NCBI GenBank assembly: GCA_947501475.1
Contig: CANMWA010000001.1
Span: 62,001 to 126,000 of the forward strand
From: an uncultured Aquimarina sp.
GTDB taxonomy: Bacteria; Bacteroidota; Bacteroidia; Flavobacteriales; Flavobacteriaceae
Direction: 5' to 3'
Length of the DNA stretch: 64,000 bases
Shown here: positions 51,693 to 60,838 of the stretch, piece by piece
How positions within the stretch are numbered: the stretch's first letter is position 1
How the letters are laid out: every line of letters starts with the position of its first letter
Made by a program: the position numbers and the translations under genes
The notes under the pieces: model-generated
Seen by the model: only the letters and a program-made list of their open reading frames with translations
The model's database searches: none
What the model was told of the DNA's origin: nothing

Positions 51693-53071
51693 TCACAGCC
51701 TAAGTCTACTCTGGATACTGGATCATTATTAGGAAAACAAAATCCAGAATTTACTACAACAGGAGTATATCTGGTCAGATTAGGATCTCTCAATCCATTC
51801 TCAATAAATAAAGTCAGATTATCTATTTCCTTTTTTGTGAGGTTTATATTTCCAAACTGCAAAGCTAAATTCTCTATTGGTACTTCTGCACTCTGAGGGT
51901 TACCATTGTTTTTATAATCAATAACCTCTTTGACAGATGTAAATGTTCCTCCATGCCCATAAAAACCATTGTCAATAAGATTATATAAGGTTGGGGTTTT
52001 AAATTTATAATTATCAGCTACGTTATTAGTAAACCCACCTCTTCCTTTTTTGACATTATCAAAATTCACGTTTCCTAATACTATTGCTTCATTTGTGTTA
52101 TCAAAATCTCCCATTCCAAAAGAATAGAAATTTTTGTCACTCAAGGATGGCCCCGTATGACACTCATAGCATTTTCCTTTACCAAAAAATACCTTTGCTC
52201 CTCTTTTTTCCTCTTTAGTAAGTGCATTAGAGTCTCCTTTTAACCATTCTTGCCAAGGGGATTGATTTGGTAAAACAGTCCTTTCATAAGCAGCAATTGC
52301 CAAAGCTGCGTTTTGTGTAGAATATCTTTGATTCTCTGCTATATTTGGAAAAGCATTATCAAACATCTGTTTATAACCAAAAATATTCACAAAATTATCG
52401 TCAATTAATAATCTATGGACACCTTGTCCTTTTATGGCTTGAACCTCTACACCTTCAAAACCTAAAAAATTCTCTGGAATATTTGCCCAATTAGCTTCTG
52501 TACCTGCATTAGTTGCACTACCACCAAATTGTCCATTCCATAGCATTATATCTTGATATGCAACATTTAATATCGTTGGGGAACGAATTGGTTGTATATC
52601 TACAGAATCTAATGGAACACTTGGATTGATAATCCTAGCGCTACCATTAATTCCAAATCCTAGTCCAGATTCACCAATACCTTGTCTAATACCAGCACTA
52701 AATCCTGCAGCTGCATGATGACAGGAAGCGCAAGAATAGGTGTCTTTCATAGATGCTATCTTTGGATTTCCTCCAGTTGCAGTTTCGTGAAATAAAAGTT
52801 TTCCCAAATCTACTTTAGATTGAGTAATAGGGTTTAAAGGGTCTTGGGGAATACTAGAATAATCATTACTATTAGGTAATATAAAATAGGAGGCTCCTAT
52901 TCCGTTTGATACATTTTCTAGAGCTTTTAAGAGTTGTTTATCTAAACCGCCCCCTCCATTTGGATTCATCTTTGATTGGTTCTGATCTATCTCTGAATTT
53001 ATTGGAATGTAATCGTCATTTTGACATGATATTAAAACTAAAATTAGAATAAAAAAGCAGTGTTTTTTCAT
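51689..53071 (-). CDS. Di-haem cytochrome-c peroxidase-like lipoprotein, copy 1
   Basis: A 460-aa lipoprotein (lipobox VLISCQND). Two c-type haem motifs: CASCHH (in TYSCASCHHAAAG) and CYECHTG. This is the MauG/bacterial cytochrome-c peroxidase family, which uses electrons from cytochromes to reduce H2O2 or modify substrates. Residues about 70-250 and 260-430 are the two haem domains, with GKGKCYECHTGPSLSD in the second. Its sequence is very close to the adjacent copy 2. It is convergent with the VOC gene. Confidence 0.9.
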   Translation of the reverse strand: MKKHCFFILILVLISCQNDDYIPINSEIDQNQSKMNPNGGGGLDKQLLKALENVSNGIGASYFILPNSNDYSSIPQDPLNPITQSKVDLGKLLFHETATGGNPKIASMKDTYSCASCHHAAAGFSAGIRQGIGESGLGFGINGSARIINPSVPLDSVDIQPIRSPTILNVAYQDIMLWNGQFGGSATNAGTEANWANIPENFLGFEGVEVQAIKGQGVHRLLIDDNFVNIFGYKQMFDNAFPNIAENQRYSTQNAALAIAAYERTVLPNQSPWQEWLKGDSNALTKEEKRGAKVFFGKGKCYECHTGPSLSDKNFYSFGMGDFDNTNEAIVLGNVNFDNVKKGRGGFTNNVADNYKFKTPTLYNLIDNGFYGHGGTFTSVKEVIDYKNNGNPQSAEVPIENLALQFGNINLTKKEIDNLTLFIENGLRDPNLTRYTPVVVNSGFCFPNNDPVSRVDLGCD

Positions 53072-53239
53072 AATTCTTTAGAGTTGGTTAATTATTAAAT
53101 ATATGTCAAAAAATCGACAAAAAACCTACTTAAAGGTCAAACCGCACACATTTTGTGTAAAAACGGTTGTTTTGCTACTATTTAATAGGAAGAATATATG
53201 TTTAAGAATAGGAATAAAAAAGTATAAGCATACTATTGG
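53072..53239. other. Upstream region of peroxidase copy 1 with a conserved block
   Basis: The block ACCTACTTAAAGG at about 53124-53136 and the flanking AACCG-N19-CGGTT (53140-53144 and 53164-53168) recur before copy 2 (54890-54934), although the surrounding DNA differs. The block lies 53-97 bases before the copy 1 start and 120-164 bases before the copy 2 start. It is a candidate regulatory site shared by the pair. Confidence 0.5.
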
Positions 53240-53376
53240 TCCTTTTTTCTATAAAAAATACAAAACCTATTATTAAGCAATTGATACTGATGCAAAAGCT
53301 CTAATGGAAGAATACTATAGGGGTCAATTTTCAAGACCCCTTCGGAAACACATGGTGGATCGCTACTTTAAATTAA
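53240..53376 (+). pseudogene. Decayed duplicate of the VOC gene 3' part
   Basis: From about 53260 it follows the VOC coding sequence: ACAAAACCTATTATTAAGCA matches ATCAAACCTATTACGAAGCA, but GAA has become a stop (TAA). About 12 bases are missing in two places and the frame shifts. The last ~60 bases (53327-53376) are nearly identical to the intact gene (TTTTCAAGACCCC ... ACTTTAAATTAA). The left border is soft. Confidence 0.8.
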
Positions 53377-54770
53377 TCACAGCCTAAATCTACTCTAGAT
53401 ACTGGGTCATTGTTAGGCAAACAAAATCCAGAATTTACTGCAACAGGGGCATATCTTACCAAATTAGGATCTCTCAACCCATTCTCAATAAATAAAGTAA
53501 GGTTGTTTAACTGGTTTTCTGTTAGTGTACTTATGTTTCCAAACTGTCTAGCCAATCTTTCTAGGGGTACTTCAGTATTTTGAGGGATTCCATTAATTTT
53601 ATATTCAATTACATCTCTTACAGAAGTAAATGTTCCTCCATGACCAAAAAATCCATTATCTACAAGATTATATAAAGTAGGTGTTTTAAATTTATAATCA
53701 TCTCTTTGTTTTTGGGTAAAACCTCCTCTTCCCTTTTTGACATTTTCAAAATTCACATTTCCTAACACTACTGCTGTACCAGAATTATCAAAATCGCCCA
53801 TCCCAAAGGCATGAAATTTTTTATCATTTAAAGCAGGACCTGTATGGCATTTATAACATTTTCCTTTACCAAAAAATACTTTTGCTCCTCTTTTTTCTTT
53901 GTTAGTAAGGGCTGTTACATCTCCTTTTAACCATTTTTGCCAAGGAGATTGATTTGGTAAAACTGTTCTTTCATAAGCAGCAATTGCTAATGCTGCATTT
54001 TGTGTAGTATATCTTTCTTCTCTTGGGATATCAGGAAAAGCTCTATTAAACATTTGTTTGTAACCAAAAATTCTTGCGAACTTTTTATCAATTAATAATC
54101 TATGAACACCTTGTCCTTTTATGGCTTGAACCTCTACACCTTCAAAACCTAAAAAATTCTCTGGAATATTCGTCCAGTTAGCTTCTGTACCTGCATTTGT
54201 TCCCGTACCTCCAAACTGGCCATTCCATAGCATTACATCTTGATATGCAACATTTAATATCGTTGGGGAACGAATTGGTTGTATATCTACAGAATCCAAT
54301 GGAACATTTGGGTTGATAATCCTACTGTTACCATTAATCCCAAATCCTAGGCCAGATTCACCAATACCTTGTCTAATACCAGCACTAAACCCTGCAGCTG
54401 CATGATGACAGGAAGCGCAAGAATAGGTAGCTTTCATAGATGCTATCTTTGGGTTTCCTCCTGTTGCAGTTTCATGAAATAGAAGTTGTCCTAATTCAAC
54501 CTTTTTTTGTGTAATAAGATTTAATGGATCTTGTGGGATGTTAGCATAATCATCACTGTCTGGCAGTATGAAAAAGGAAGCTCCCACGCCATCTGTAACA
54601 CTATCTAATCTTTGCAATAGTTTTTGATCCAGCTCTGTGATATTAGTAATGTCTGGATATGACTTCGTATTAAAACCATCTAACTCTGCATCAGCATTTA
54701 TTGGAATATAGTCGTCATTCTGACACGATATTAAAATTAAGATCAGGATAAAAAAACAGAATTTTTTCAT
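53373..54770 (-). CDS. Di-haem cytochrome-c peroxidase-like lipoprotein, copy 2
   Basis: 465 aa, lipobox ILISCQND, with the same two haem motifs (CASCHH and CYKCHTG) and very high identity to copy 1 over most of the length, such as IRQGIGESGLGFGINGN and TPTLYNLVDNGFFGHGG. The differences are concentrated near the N-terminus and in scattered positions. Probably a recent tandem duplicate; expressed under a similar conserved upstream block but at a different distance. Function as copy 1. The reason for retaining two is unknown. Confidence 0.9.
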   Translation of the reverse strand: MKKFCFFILILILISCQNDDYIPINADAELDGFNTKSYPDITNITELDQKLLQRLDSVTDGVGASFFILPDSDDYANIPQDPLNLITQKKVELGQLLFHETATGGNPKIASMKATYSCASCHHAAAGFSAGIRQGIGESGLGFGINGNSRIINPNVPLDSVDIQPIRSPTILNVAYQDVMLWNGQFGGTGTNAGTEANWTNIPENFLGFEGVEVQAIKGQGVHRLLIDKKFARIFGYKQMFNRAFPDIPREERYTTQNAALAIAAYERTVLPNQSPWQKWLKGDVTALTNKEKRGAKVFFGKGKCYKCHTGPALNDKKFHAFGMGDFDNSGTAVVLGNVNFENVKKGRGGFTQKQRDDYKFKTPTLYNLVDNGFFGHGGTFTSVRDVIEYKINGIPQNTEVPLERLARQFGNISTLTENQLNNLTLFIENGLRDPNLVRYAPVAVNSGFCLPNNDPVSRVDLGCD

Positions 54771-55176
54771 TGAAATAAATTTAAATTTAACACTTGTTTT
54801 TATACTGAAAGACTATTCATAAAACCAGAGACTAAAATGATATTTCTTACTGGCTGTTTGTTAAAGATATATTAAAAAATAGATAAAATACCTACTTAAA
54901 GGACAAACCGTATATATTTTGTGTATAAACGGTTAATTTTTACCTCTAAAAAAGAAGAATTTATTTCTATACCTCTAATTTTCAGGGAATTCTCTCCTAA
55001 AATTTAATTTTTAAACAAGAGTAAAAATCCTTTCGACTATACATTATAAAGGAATACATGCTCTTTTTGTCTAAACTAACAAAAAAATTTAAGGCGCTTG
55101 TTAAAAGTGAACTTATATAATTTTGATTTTTAAGTGTTTGTAAGAAATGAACTACTAATGAATTCTTGGTGTTCTA
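54771..55176. other. 406-base stretch with no gene: upstream region of peroxidase copy 2
   Basis: It carries the conserved block (ACCTACTTAAAGG at 54890-54902) and AACCG-N19-CGGTT (54906-54934) shared with copy 1. Otherwise it is AT-rich with no open frame or RNA hairpin of note; brnQ ends at its right edge without an obvious intrinsic terminator. Confidence 0.6.
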
Positions 55177-56463
55177 TTAAGCTGCTTCAGCGTTTTTATT
55201 TGTAGCGGTAATCAAGTTCATAACTAATAAAGTAATTAAAGCTGGCAGTAACCATGCTAAACTATAGTTTCCAAGAGGGAGAAAATCTAGTATAGATTGT
55301 AGGTGTTCTTTCATACCTACTGAGGATAAAAAATCTGGCACACTAAACAAAATAGTAGCTATAACTACTGCTCTAAACACTAGCGGATTGGTAAATCTAT
55401 CCGGCAATACATTTAGCAATATTAAAATAATCGTAATTGGATAAATAAACATAAGCGCAGGTACAGCAACAGTAATAATATAATGTACATCAAACTGCCC
55501 CATAAGTACACCTAGAACACACCCAATAATTGCAGTGGTTACATATGCCTTTTGAGAATCCCCAAAGATTCCTTTCATAAAATCTGCCGTACCTGTAACA
55601 ATCCCAACGGCTGTTGTAAAACATGCTAACCCTACCAAAATACTCAGAAATAGTTTTCCTATATGCCCAAGGGTTTTTAAACTCATCCCAGATAACAGTT
55701 CGGTTCTGGTAACCTCTTTATCAAATAGGGTACTAAATACTGCTCCGTTATATATCATCCCCGCATAAATAATAAGTAACCCTACTCCAGCAACAATACC
55801 AGATTTAATAATCAATTTTCGGTTTTGATCAAAGTCGTTTTTTCCTTTAATCTGTAATGAAATGATAACTACCCCACCAACTACAACTGCTCCTATAGCA
55901 TCAAAGGTTTGGTACCCTTCTAATAAACCATTAATGATTGGTGTTTGTATCATTGATGGTTGTATTGGCGCATCTATAGAAAAGATACCTATGCATATAA
56001 TGCTTAATACCACAATAAAAATGATTGGAGACAAAAATTTACCTAGTAAACCAAGAATTTTGGACCGATTAAGCACAAAAAGCAAGACTAAAGCAAAGTA
56101 TACACCACTCGTATGCCAAGAGCTAATATCAAAAAATGGTTGAATCGCTATTTCATGAGTTACAGAAGCTGTTCTTGGGGAAGGCAGTACAATCGAAATC
56201 AAGTACACTAACAAACAATAAATAAGACTAAAAGTAGGTGACACTTTTTTTGCAAAATCCAACATTGTCCCTTGTATTCTAGCATGAGCTATGATACCTA
56301 ATAAAGGAATAATCACAGCAGAAATAATAAACCCCAACATTACCTGAAACCATACATCACCAGCATTTAATCCTAAAAATGGCGGCAGCATAAGGTTTCC
56401 TGCACCAAAAAACATAGAAAATAATGCAAATCCTGCGACGAAAGTTTCTTTATTAAATCTCAT
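55177..56463 (-). CDS. brnQ: Branched-chain amino-acid transport carrier
   Basis: A 428-aa integral membrane protein with twelve helices. The opening FVAGFALFSMFFGAGNLMLPP is the signature of the BrnQ family, Na+/H+-coupled importers of leucine, isoleucine and valine. The rest, including SPRTASVTHEIAI, matches. It is divergent from an alpha/beta-hydrolase gene with a 37-base gap. No associated regulator is nearby. Confidence 0.94.
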   Translation of the reverse strand: MRFNKETFVAGFALFSMFFGAGNLMLPPFLGLNAGDVWFQVMLGFIISAVIIPLLGIIAHARIQGTMLDFAKKVSPTFSLIYCLLVYLISIVLPSPRTASVTHEIAIQPFFDISSWHTSGVYFALVLLFVLNRSKILGLLGKFLSPIIFIVVLSIICIGIFSIDAPIQPSMIQTPIINGLLEGYQTFDAIGAVVVGGVVIISLQIKGKNDFDQNRKLIIKSGIVAGVGLLIIYAGMIYNGAVFSTLFDKEVTRTELLSGMSLKTLGHIGKLFLSILVGLACFTTAVGIVTGTADFMKGIFGDSQKAYVTTAIIGCVLGVLMGQFDVHYIITVAVPALMFIYPITIILILLNVLPDRFTNPLVFRAVVIATILFSVPDFLSSVGMKEHLQSILDFLPLGNYSLAWLLPALITLLVMNLITATNKNAEAA

Positions 56464-56500
56464 TTAGTTACGTTTATGCGCCTAAAAATATAATTTCAAA

Positions 56501-57274
56501 ATGATTTTAGCACATAAAGGCATTAAAATTAATTTTAATGCTTCTGGAAATGGTACTCCTTTGGTTTTTCTGCATGGATTTTTAGAGAATTCGGTGATGT
56601 GGGAAGAAATCATTTCAATATTTTCAAAAACCCATCATTGTATTGCTATTGATCTACTTGGCCATGGCAATACGCAATGCTTAGGCTATATTCATACTAT
56701 GGAAGAAATGGCTTTGGCTGTCAAAGCTGTTTTAGAGCATCTTGATATTACCAAAGCAAATTTTATCGGTCATTCGATGGGAGGGTATGTGGCTTTGGCT
56801 TTTATTGATCTTTTCCCAGGTATTGTTTCAGGATTAGTACTGTTAAATTCTACTTCTCTTGCAGATACTAATGAAAGAAAACTAAATCGCGAACGAGCAA
56901 TTAATGTTGTTAAGAAAAATCCTAATGCTTATACCAGCATGGCTATTGCCAATTTATTTGCCGAAAAAAATCGATCACAATACATCAAAGAAATCGATAT
57001 CATAAAAAATCACGCTTCAAAAACCCCTTTACAAGGAATTATATCTGCACTAGAAGGTATGAAAATCAGAAAAGATCGAAGTGCAACTTTATATAATTTT
57101 AATGCGCCAAAAATAATTTTTGCTGGAGAACAAGATCCTGTTTTGGCGTATTCTCAAAACCTTAAAGAATCTAAGCAACTTAAAACCGATTTAATTAGTT
57201 TTGATGGTGGCCATATGACCTATATTGAAAATAAAGAAGAACTTATATCTGAACTAAAAAAGTTCTTGACATAG
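56501..57274 (+). CDS. Alpha/beta-hydrolase
   Basis: A 257-aa soluble hydrolase. Oxyanion region PLVFLHGFLENS, nucleophile Ser in GHSMGGYVAL, Asp in FAGEQDPVL and His in DGGHMTYIE: complete triad. Substrate unknown; relatives include esterases and haloperoxidase-like enzymes. It is divergent from brnQ. Confidence 0.9.
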   Translation: MILAHKGIKINFNASGNGTPLVFLHGFLENSVMWEEIISIFSKTHHCIAIDLLGHGNTQCLGYIHTMEEMALAVKAVLEHLDITKANFIGHSMGGYVALAFIDLFPGIVSGLVLLNSTSLADTNERKLNRERAINVVKKNPNAYTSMAIANLFAEKNRSQYIKEIDIIKNHASKTPLQGIISALEGMKIRKDRSATLYNFNAPKIIFAGEQDPVLAYSQNLKESKQLKTDLISFDGGHMTYIENKEELISELKKFLT

Positions 57275-57333
57275 CACTTTATTAAAAGAAGAAAACCCAT
57301 AGCTAACACAAGGTTAAAATAGACGAAATACGT

Positions 57334-57360
57334 TTTTTTAGGTCTAAAAAACCTAAAAAA
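57334..57360 (+). other. Hairpin after the hydrolase gene
   Basis: A perfect 10-bp stem, TTTTTTAGGT (57334-57343) with ACCTAAAAAA (57351-57360), 7-nt loop. It has A after, not T, on the plus strand, so it is not a clear terminator. It precedes the small Cys-protein gene by 137 bases. Confidence 0.4.
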
Positions 57361-57497
57361 GCGCTTTTTAAGGTAAGGATCAATATAAAAAGACAAATTT
57401 TTCTTACAAAACCCATGTTAATTAGAAAAAAAATATTATTATTGTATTGATAATGAACTTTTAACACTCGTCTATGAACTAAGTACCCCTTAAAATT

Positions 57498-57770
57498 ATG
57501 AAAAAATCCACCCCTAACTCCTCCTTTTCTTTTTCAAAAATCTACTGCTCTTTGTTTGGTCATAATTACCTTCTTTCAAAAAATGTTACGCATCATATCA
57601 AAGAATATACCTGCTCACATTGTGCAGAACAAGTTACTACAAATAGCAGAGGTAGATTAGAAGTAATGACTCCTAAATTAAAAGAAATTAATAATGCTTT
57701 AGCTACAGTACATGCAAAGAAAATAGCAAGAAACAATAAAGTAGATACTACATTTCAGGCAGCATCATAA
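57498..57770 (+). CDS. Small cysteine-containing protein of unknown function
   Basis: A 90-aa protein with a C-x(n)-C pattern: a first Cys in YCSLFGHNYL, then CSHCAEQVTT (CxxC). The C, H and CxxC arrangement over about 30 residues is a possible zinc ribbon. The last 40 residues are helical and basic. Small proteins with this CxLFGH start occur in flavobacteria, from memory, but I know no function. It is convergent with thiL across 3 bases. Confidence 0.7.
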   Translation: MKKSTPNSSFSFSKIYCSLFGHNYLLSKNVTHHIKEYTCSHCAEQVTTNSRGRLEVMTPKLKEINNALATVHAKKIARNNKVDTTFQAAS

Positions 57771-57773
57771 CAT

Positions 57774-58820
57774 TTACTCTTTTATTGGGTTCCAACCTTG
57801 AGCTTGTAATGCTATCTTTTCATTTGCTCTAGTTACTAATCCTATTCCGCTTTTATCTTCGGTTATATGTCCAATTACAGTAAGATTAGGGTTCGCTTTT
57901 ATCTTCGGAAAGTCTTCTTGCTTAATAGTAAACAATAATTCATAATCCTCGCCTCCATTAAGGGCAACTGTTGTACTATTTAATTTAAATTCTTCACAAA
58001 TAGAAATTACTGCAGGATCTAATGGTATTTTTTCTTCATATAAATTAACTCCAACTTTAGATTGTGTACACAGATGTATCACTTCAGAAGAAAGACCATC
58101 ACTTATATCTATCATACTAGTTGGTTTTACATCTAGTGCTTTTAGAAGTTCAGGAATATCTTTTCTTGCTTCGGGTTTTAATTGTCTTTCTATAAGATAG
58201 CTATATTGATCTAGATCTGGTTGCGAATTAGGATTTACCTCAAACACTTGTTTCTCTCTTTCTAGCACTTGAAGCCCCATATAAGCTGCTCCAAGATCCC
58301 CGCTAACTACTAAAAGATCATTTTCTTTGGCACCGCTTCTATATACCAAATCTTTTTCTTCGGTATAACCAACGGCAGTAATACTTATTATTAATCCAGT
58401 AGTCGATGAGGTTGTATCACCACCCACAACATCTATATTGTATATTTTTGCGGCAGTTTCTATCCCTGCATATAATTCTTCTAGTGCTTCTAAAGGAAAT
58501 CTGTTTGATACTGCAATCGAAACTGTGATCTGACTTGCGGTAGCATTCATTGCATATACATCAGAAAGATTTACTACAACTGCCTTATATCCCAAATGTT
58601 TTAAAGGAACATAAGAGAGATCAAAATGTACTCCTTCTACTAATAAATCTGTGGTTAGAACACACTTTTTTTGACCAAAATCCAAAACTGCTGCATCATC
58701 TCCAATACCCAGATTGGTAGTTTCTTGTTTGATTTTAAAATTTTTTGTCAAGTGGTTAATGAGTCCAAATTCTCCCAATTCGGATATCTGTGTTCTTGAT
58801 GTATTTTTATCTTCAATCAT
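57774..58820 (-). CDS. thiL: Thiamine-monophosphate kinase
   Basis: Phosphorylates thiamine monophosphate to the diphosphate, the active cofactor. 348 aa, normal. PurM/SelD-type fold: GIGDDAAVL at the N-terminus, TTDLLVEGVHF, VVNLSDVYAMNA, VVGGDTTSS, then SGDLGAAYMGLQVLE and DISDGLSSEVI, with GGEDYELLFT. The metal-binding Asp residues are visible in these motifs. The nearest upstream -7 box ends 4 bases before its ATG, suggesting a very short leader. Confidence 0.95.
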   Translation of the reverse strand: MIEDKNTSRTQISELGEFGLINHLTKNFKIKQETTNLGIGDDAAVLDFGQKKCVLTTDLLVEGVHFDLSYVPLKHLGYKAVVVNLSDVYAMNATASQITVSIAVSNRFPLEALEELYAGIETAAKIYNIDVVGGDTTSSTTGLIISITAVGYTEEKDLVYRSGAKENDLLVVSGDLGAAYMGLQVLEREKQVFEVNPNSQPDLDQYSYLIERQLKPEARKDIPELLKALDVKPTSMIDISDGLSSEVIHLCTQSKVGVNLYEEKIPLDPAVISICEEFKLNSTTVALNGGEDYELLFTIKQEDFPKIKANPNLTVIGHITEDKSGIGLVTRANEKIALQAQGWNPIKE

Positions 58821-58824
58821 TTTG

Positions 58825-58832
58825 CAAAGGTA
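58825..58832 (-). promoter_or_regulatory. -7 box next to the thiL start codon
   Basis: Minus-strand TACCTTTG, exact TAnnTTTG match, 4 bases before the ATG at 58820. It would give a leaderless message. No TTTG at the usual spacing. Confidence 0.4.
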
Positions 58833-58933
58833 AGCAACAATGTATTTTTACTACGAGAAATATAAAAAATAAAAACCTGAGTGTTTCTGTATAGTTTCTT
58901 CTTATTTGAGTATATGTTAGATTAATGTTAGGT

Positions 58934-58967
58934 TTTGTGTATAAAATCTACTTAAGTAGTATATTTG
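58934..58967 (+). promoter_or_regulatory. suf operon promoter with a 12-bp palindrome in the spacer
   Basis: TTTG (58934-58937), a 22-base spacer, TATATTTG (58960-58967), exact -7 match. In the spacer lies the perfect palindrome CTACTTAAGTAG (58948-58959), directly abutting the -7 box. A regulator bound there would block transcription; Fe-S or iron status control is plausible. It shares CTACTTAA with the block before both peroxidase genes. Confidence 0.6.
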
Positions 58968-59001
58968 CATCTCATTTAGAATTAATCTATTTATAAAAAA
59001 G

Positions 59002-59331
59002 ATGATTACGGTATCAGACATAGCAAAAAACAAAGTCATCGAATTGATGAGTAACGATGGATATAATGCAACTACCGATTATGTGCGTGTAGGGGTAAAA
59101 AGCGGCGGTTGCTCTGGTCTATCCTATGATTTAAAATTTGACAAAACACAAGAAGAAGGAGATAAAGTGTTTGAAGACAATGGGGTAAAAATTATCGTAG
59201 ATAAAAAAAGTTTCCTTTACCTCATCGGAACAACATTAGAGTATTCTGGTGGTTTAAACGGCACTGGTTTTGTTTTTAATAACCCAAATGCTAGTAGAAC
59301 ATGTGGTTGCGGAGAAAGTTTTTCGCTTTAA
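59002..59331 (+). CDS. A-type iron-sulphur cluster carrier
   Basis: A 109-aa IscA/SufA-type protein that carries nascent Fe-S clusters. The three ligating cysteines are C37 (SGGCSG), and C101 and C103 (TCGCG). First gene of the suf operon. The exact sufA/iscA label is a naming matter; the location favours sufA. Confidence 0.92.
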   Translation: MITVSDIAKNKVIELMSNDGYNATTDYVRVGVKSGGCSGLSYDLKFDKTQEEGDKVFEDNGVKIIVDKKSFLYLIGTTLEYSGGLNGTGFVFNNPNASRTCGCGESFSL

Positions 59332-59370
59332 CAGATAAAAAAATCCTAAGCTAATTTTAGGATAAAGAAG

Positions 59371-60816
59371 ATGGCATATACTGAAGACGATTTAAAAAAA
59401 GAATTAGAGACCAAAGAATATGAGTACGGATTTTATACCGATATAGAATCTGATACTTTTCCTGTTGGTCTTAATGAAAATATAGTTCGTGCAATTTCTA
59501 AGAAAAAGGAAGAGCCCGAATGGATGACCGAATGGAGATTAGAAGCTTTTCGCATCTGGGAAAAGATGGAAGAACCAGAATGGGCAAATGTAAATTATAA
59601 AAAACCTGATTTTCAGAACATTTCCTACTACTCTGCACCAAATAAAAAACCAAAATACAATAGCATCGATGAGGTAGATCCAGAGTTACTGGAAACGTTC
59701 GAGAAACTAGGTATCTCATTAGAAGAGCAAAAAAAATTGGCAGGAGTAGCCGTAGATATTGTAATGGATTCGGTTTCGGTGGCTACTACTTTTAAAGAAA
59801 CTCTGGCAGAAAAAGGAATCATATTCTGCTCTATCTCTGAAGCACTACAAGAACATCCAGAATTGGTAAAGAAGTATATCGGTAGTGTAGTACCTCAAAA
59901 AGATAATTTTTATGCCGCATTAAACTCTGCTGTTTTTAGCGATGGTTCCTTTTGTTATATTCCAAAAGGGGTACGTTGCCCTATGGAGTTATCAACCTAT
60001 TTTAGGATCAACCAAGCAGGAACTGGTCAGTTCGAACGCACTTTGGTTATTGCAGACCAAGGCAGTTACGTAAGTTACCTCGAAGGCTGTACTGCACCAT
60101 CTCGTGATGAAAATCAATTGCACGCAGCAGTTGTAGAATTAATTGCACTAGATGATTCAGAAATAAAATACTCTACCGTACAAAACTGGTATCCAGGTAA
60201 TGCCGAAGGAAAAGGAGGAGTTTTCAATTTTGTTACCAAAAGAGGGTTGTGTGAAACCAATGCTAAGATTTCATGGACACAAGTAGAGACTGGGTCTGCC
60301 ATAACCTGGAAATACCCTTCTTGTATATTAAAAGGAGATCACTCGGTAGGAGAATTTTATTCGATAGCCGTTACCAATAATTATCAACAAGCAGATACCG
60401 GAACCAAAATGATTCATTTAGGTAAAAACACCAAAAGCACAATCATTTCCAAAGGTATTTCTGCAGGAAAATCCCAGAATAGCTATCGTGGATTGGTACA
60501 AATCAATAGTAGAGCCACCAATGCACGTAACTTTTCTCAATGTGATTCACTATTAATGGGCAATGAATGTGGCGCACATACGTTTCCTTATATAGAAGCA
60601 AAAAACAAAACTGCTCAAATAGAACATGAAGCTACTACAAGCAAAATAGGTGAAGACCAACTTTTTTACTGTAATCAGCGTGGCATCGATACAGAAAAAG
60701 CAATTGCTTTGATTGTTAACGGATTTAGTAAAGAAGTATTAAACAAACTACCTATGGAGTTTGCTGTAGAAGCACAAAAACTTCTAGAAATATCTTTAGA
60801 AGGTTCTGTAGGATAA
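59371..60816 (+). CDS. sufB: Fe-S cluster assembly scaffold SufB
   Basis: A 481-aa component of the SufBC2D complex on which Fe-S clusters form. Family stretches: [37 protein letters not shown], and a late [12 protein letters not shown], with [13 protein letters not shown] near the end. Cys and Glu residues expected for cluster formation are present. 40 bases downstream of the carrier gene. Confidence 0.96.
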   Translation: MAYTEDDLKKELETKEYEYGFYTDIESDTFPVGLNENIVRAISKKKEEPEWMTEWRLEAFRIWEKMEEPEWANVNYKKPDFQNISYYSAPNKKPKYNSIDEVDPELLETFEKLGISLEEQKKLAGVAVDIVMDSVSVATTFKETLAEKGIIFCSISEALQEHPELVKKYIGSVVPQKDNFYAALNSAVFSDGSFCYIPKGVRCPMELSTYFRINQAGTGQFERTLVIADQGSYVSYLEGCTAPSRDENQLHAAVVELIALDDSEIKYSTVQNWYPGNAEGKGGVFNFVTKRGLCETNAKISWTQVETGSAITWKYPSCILKGDHSVGEFYSIAVTNNYQQADTGTKMIHLGKNTKSTIISKGISAGKSQNSYRGLVQINSRATNARNFSQCDSLLMGNECGAHTFPYIEAKNKTAQIEHEATTSKIGEDQLFYCNQRGIDTEKAIALIVNGFSKEVLNKLPMEFAVEAQKLLEISLEGSVG

Positions 60817-60838
60817 ATTAACCATCAAATCTGTATTA

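Noticed and set aside
59498..60302. Several minus-strand frames inside sufB
   Set aside because: Short, poor in codon use and opposite a well-supported gene.
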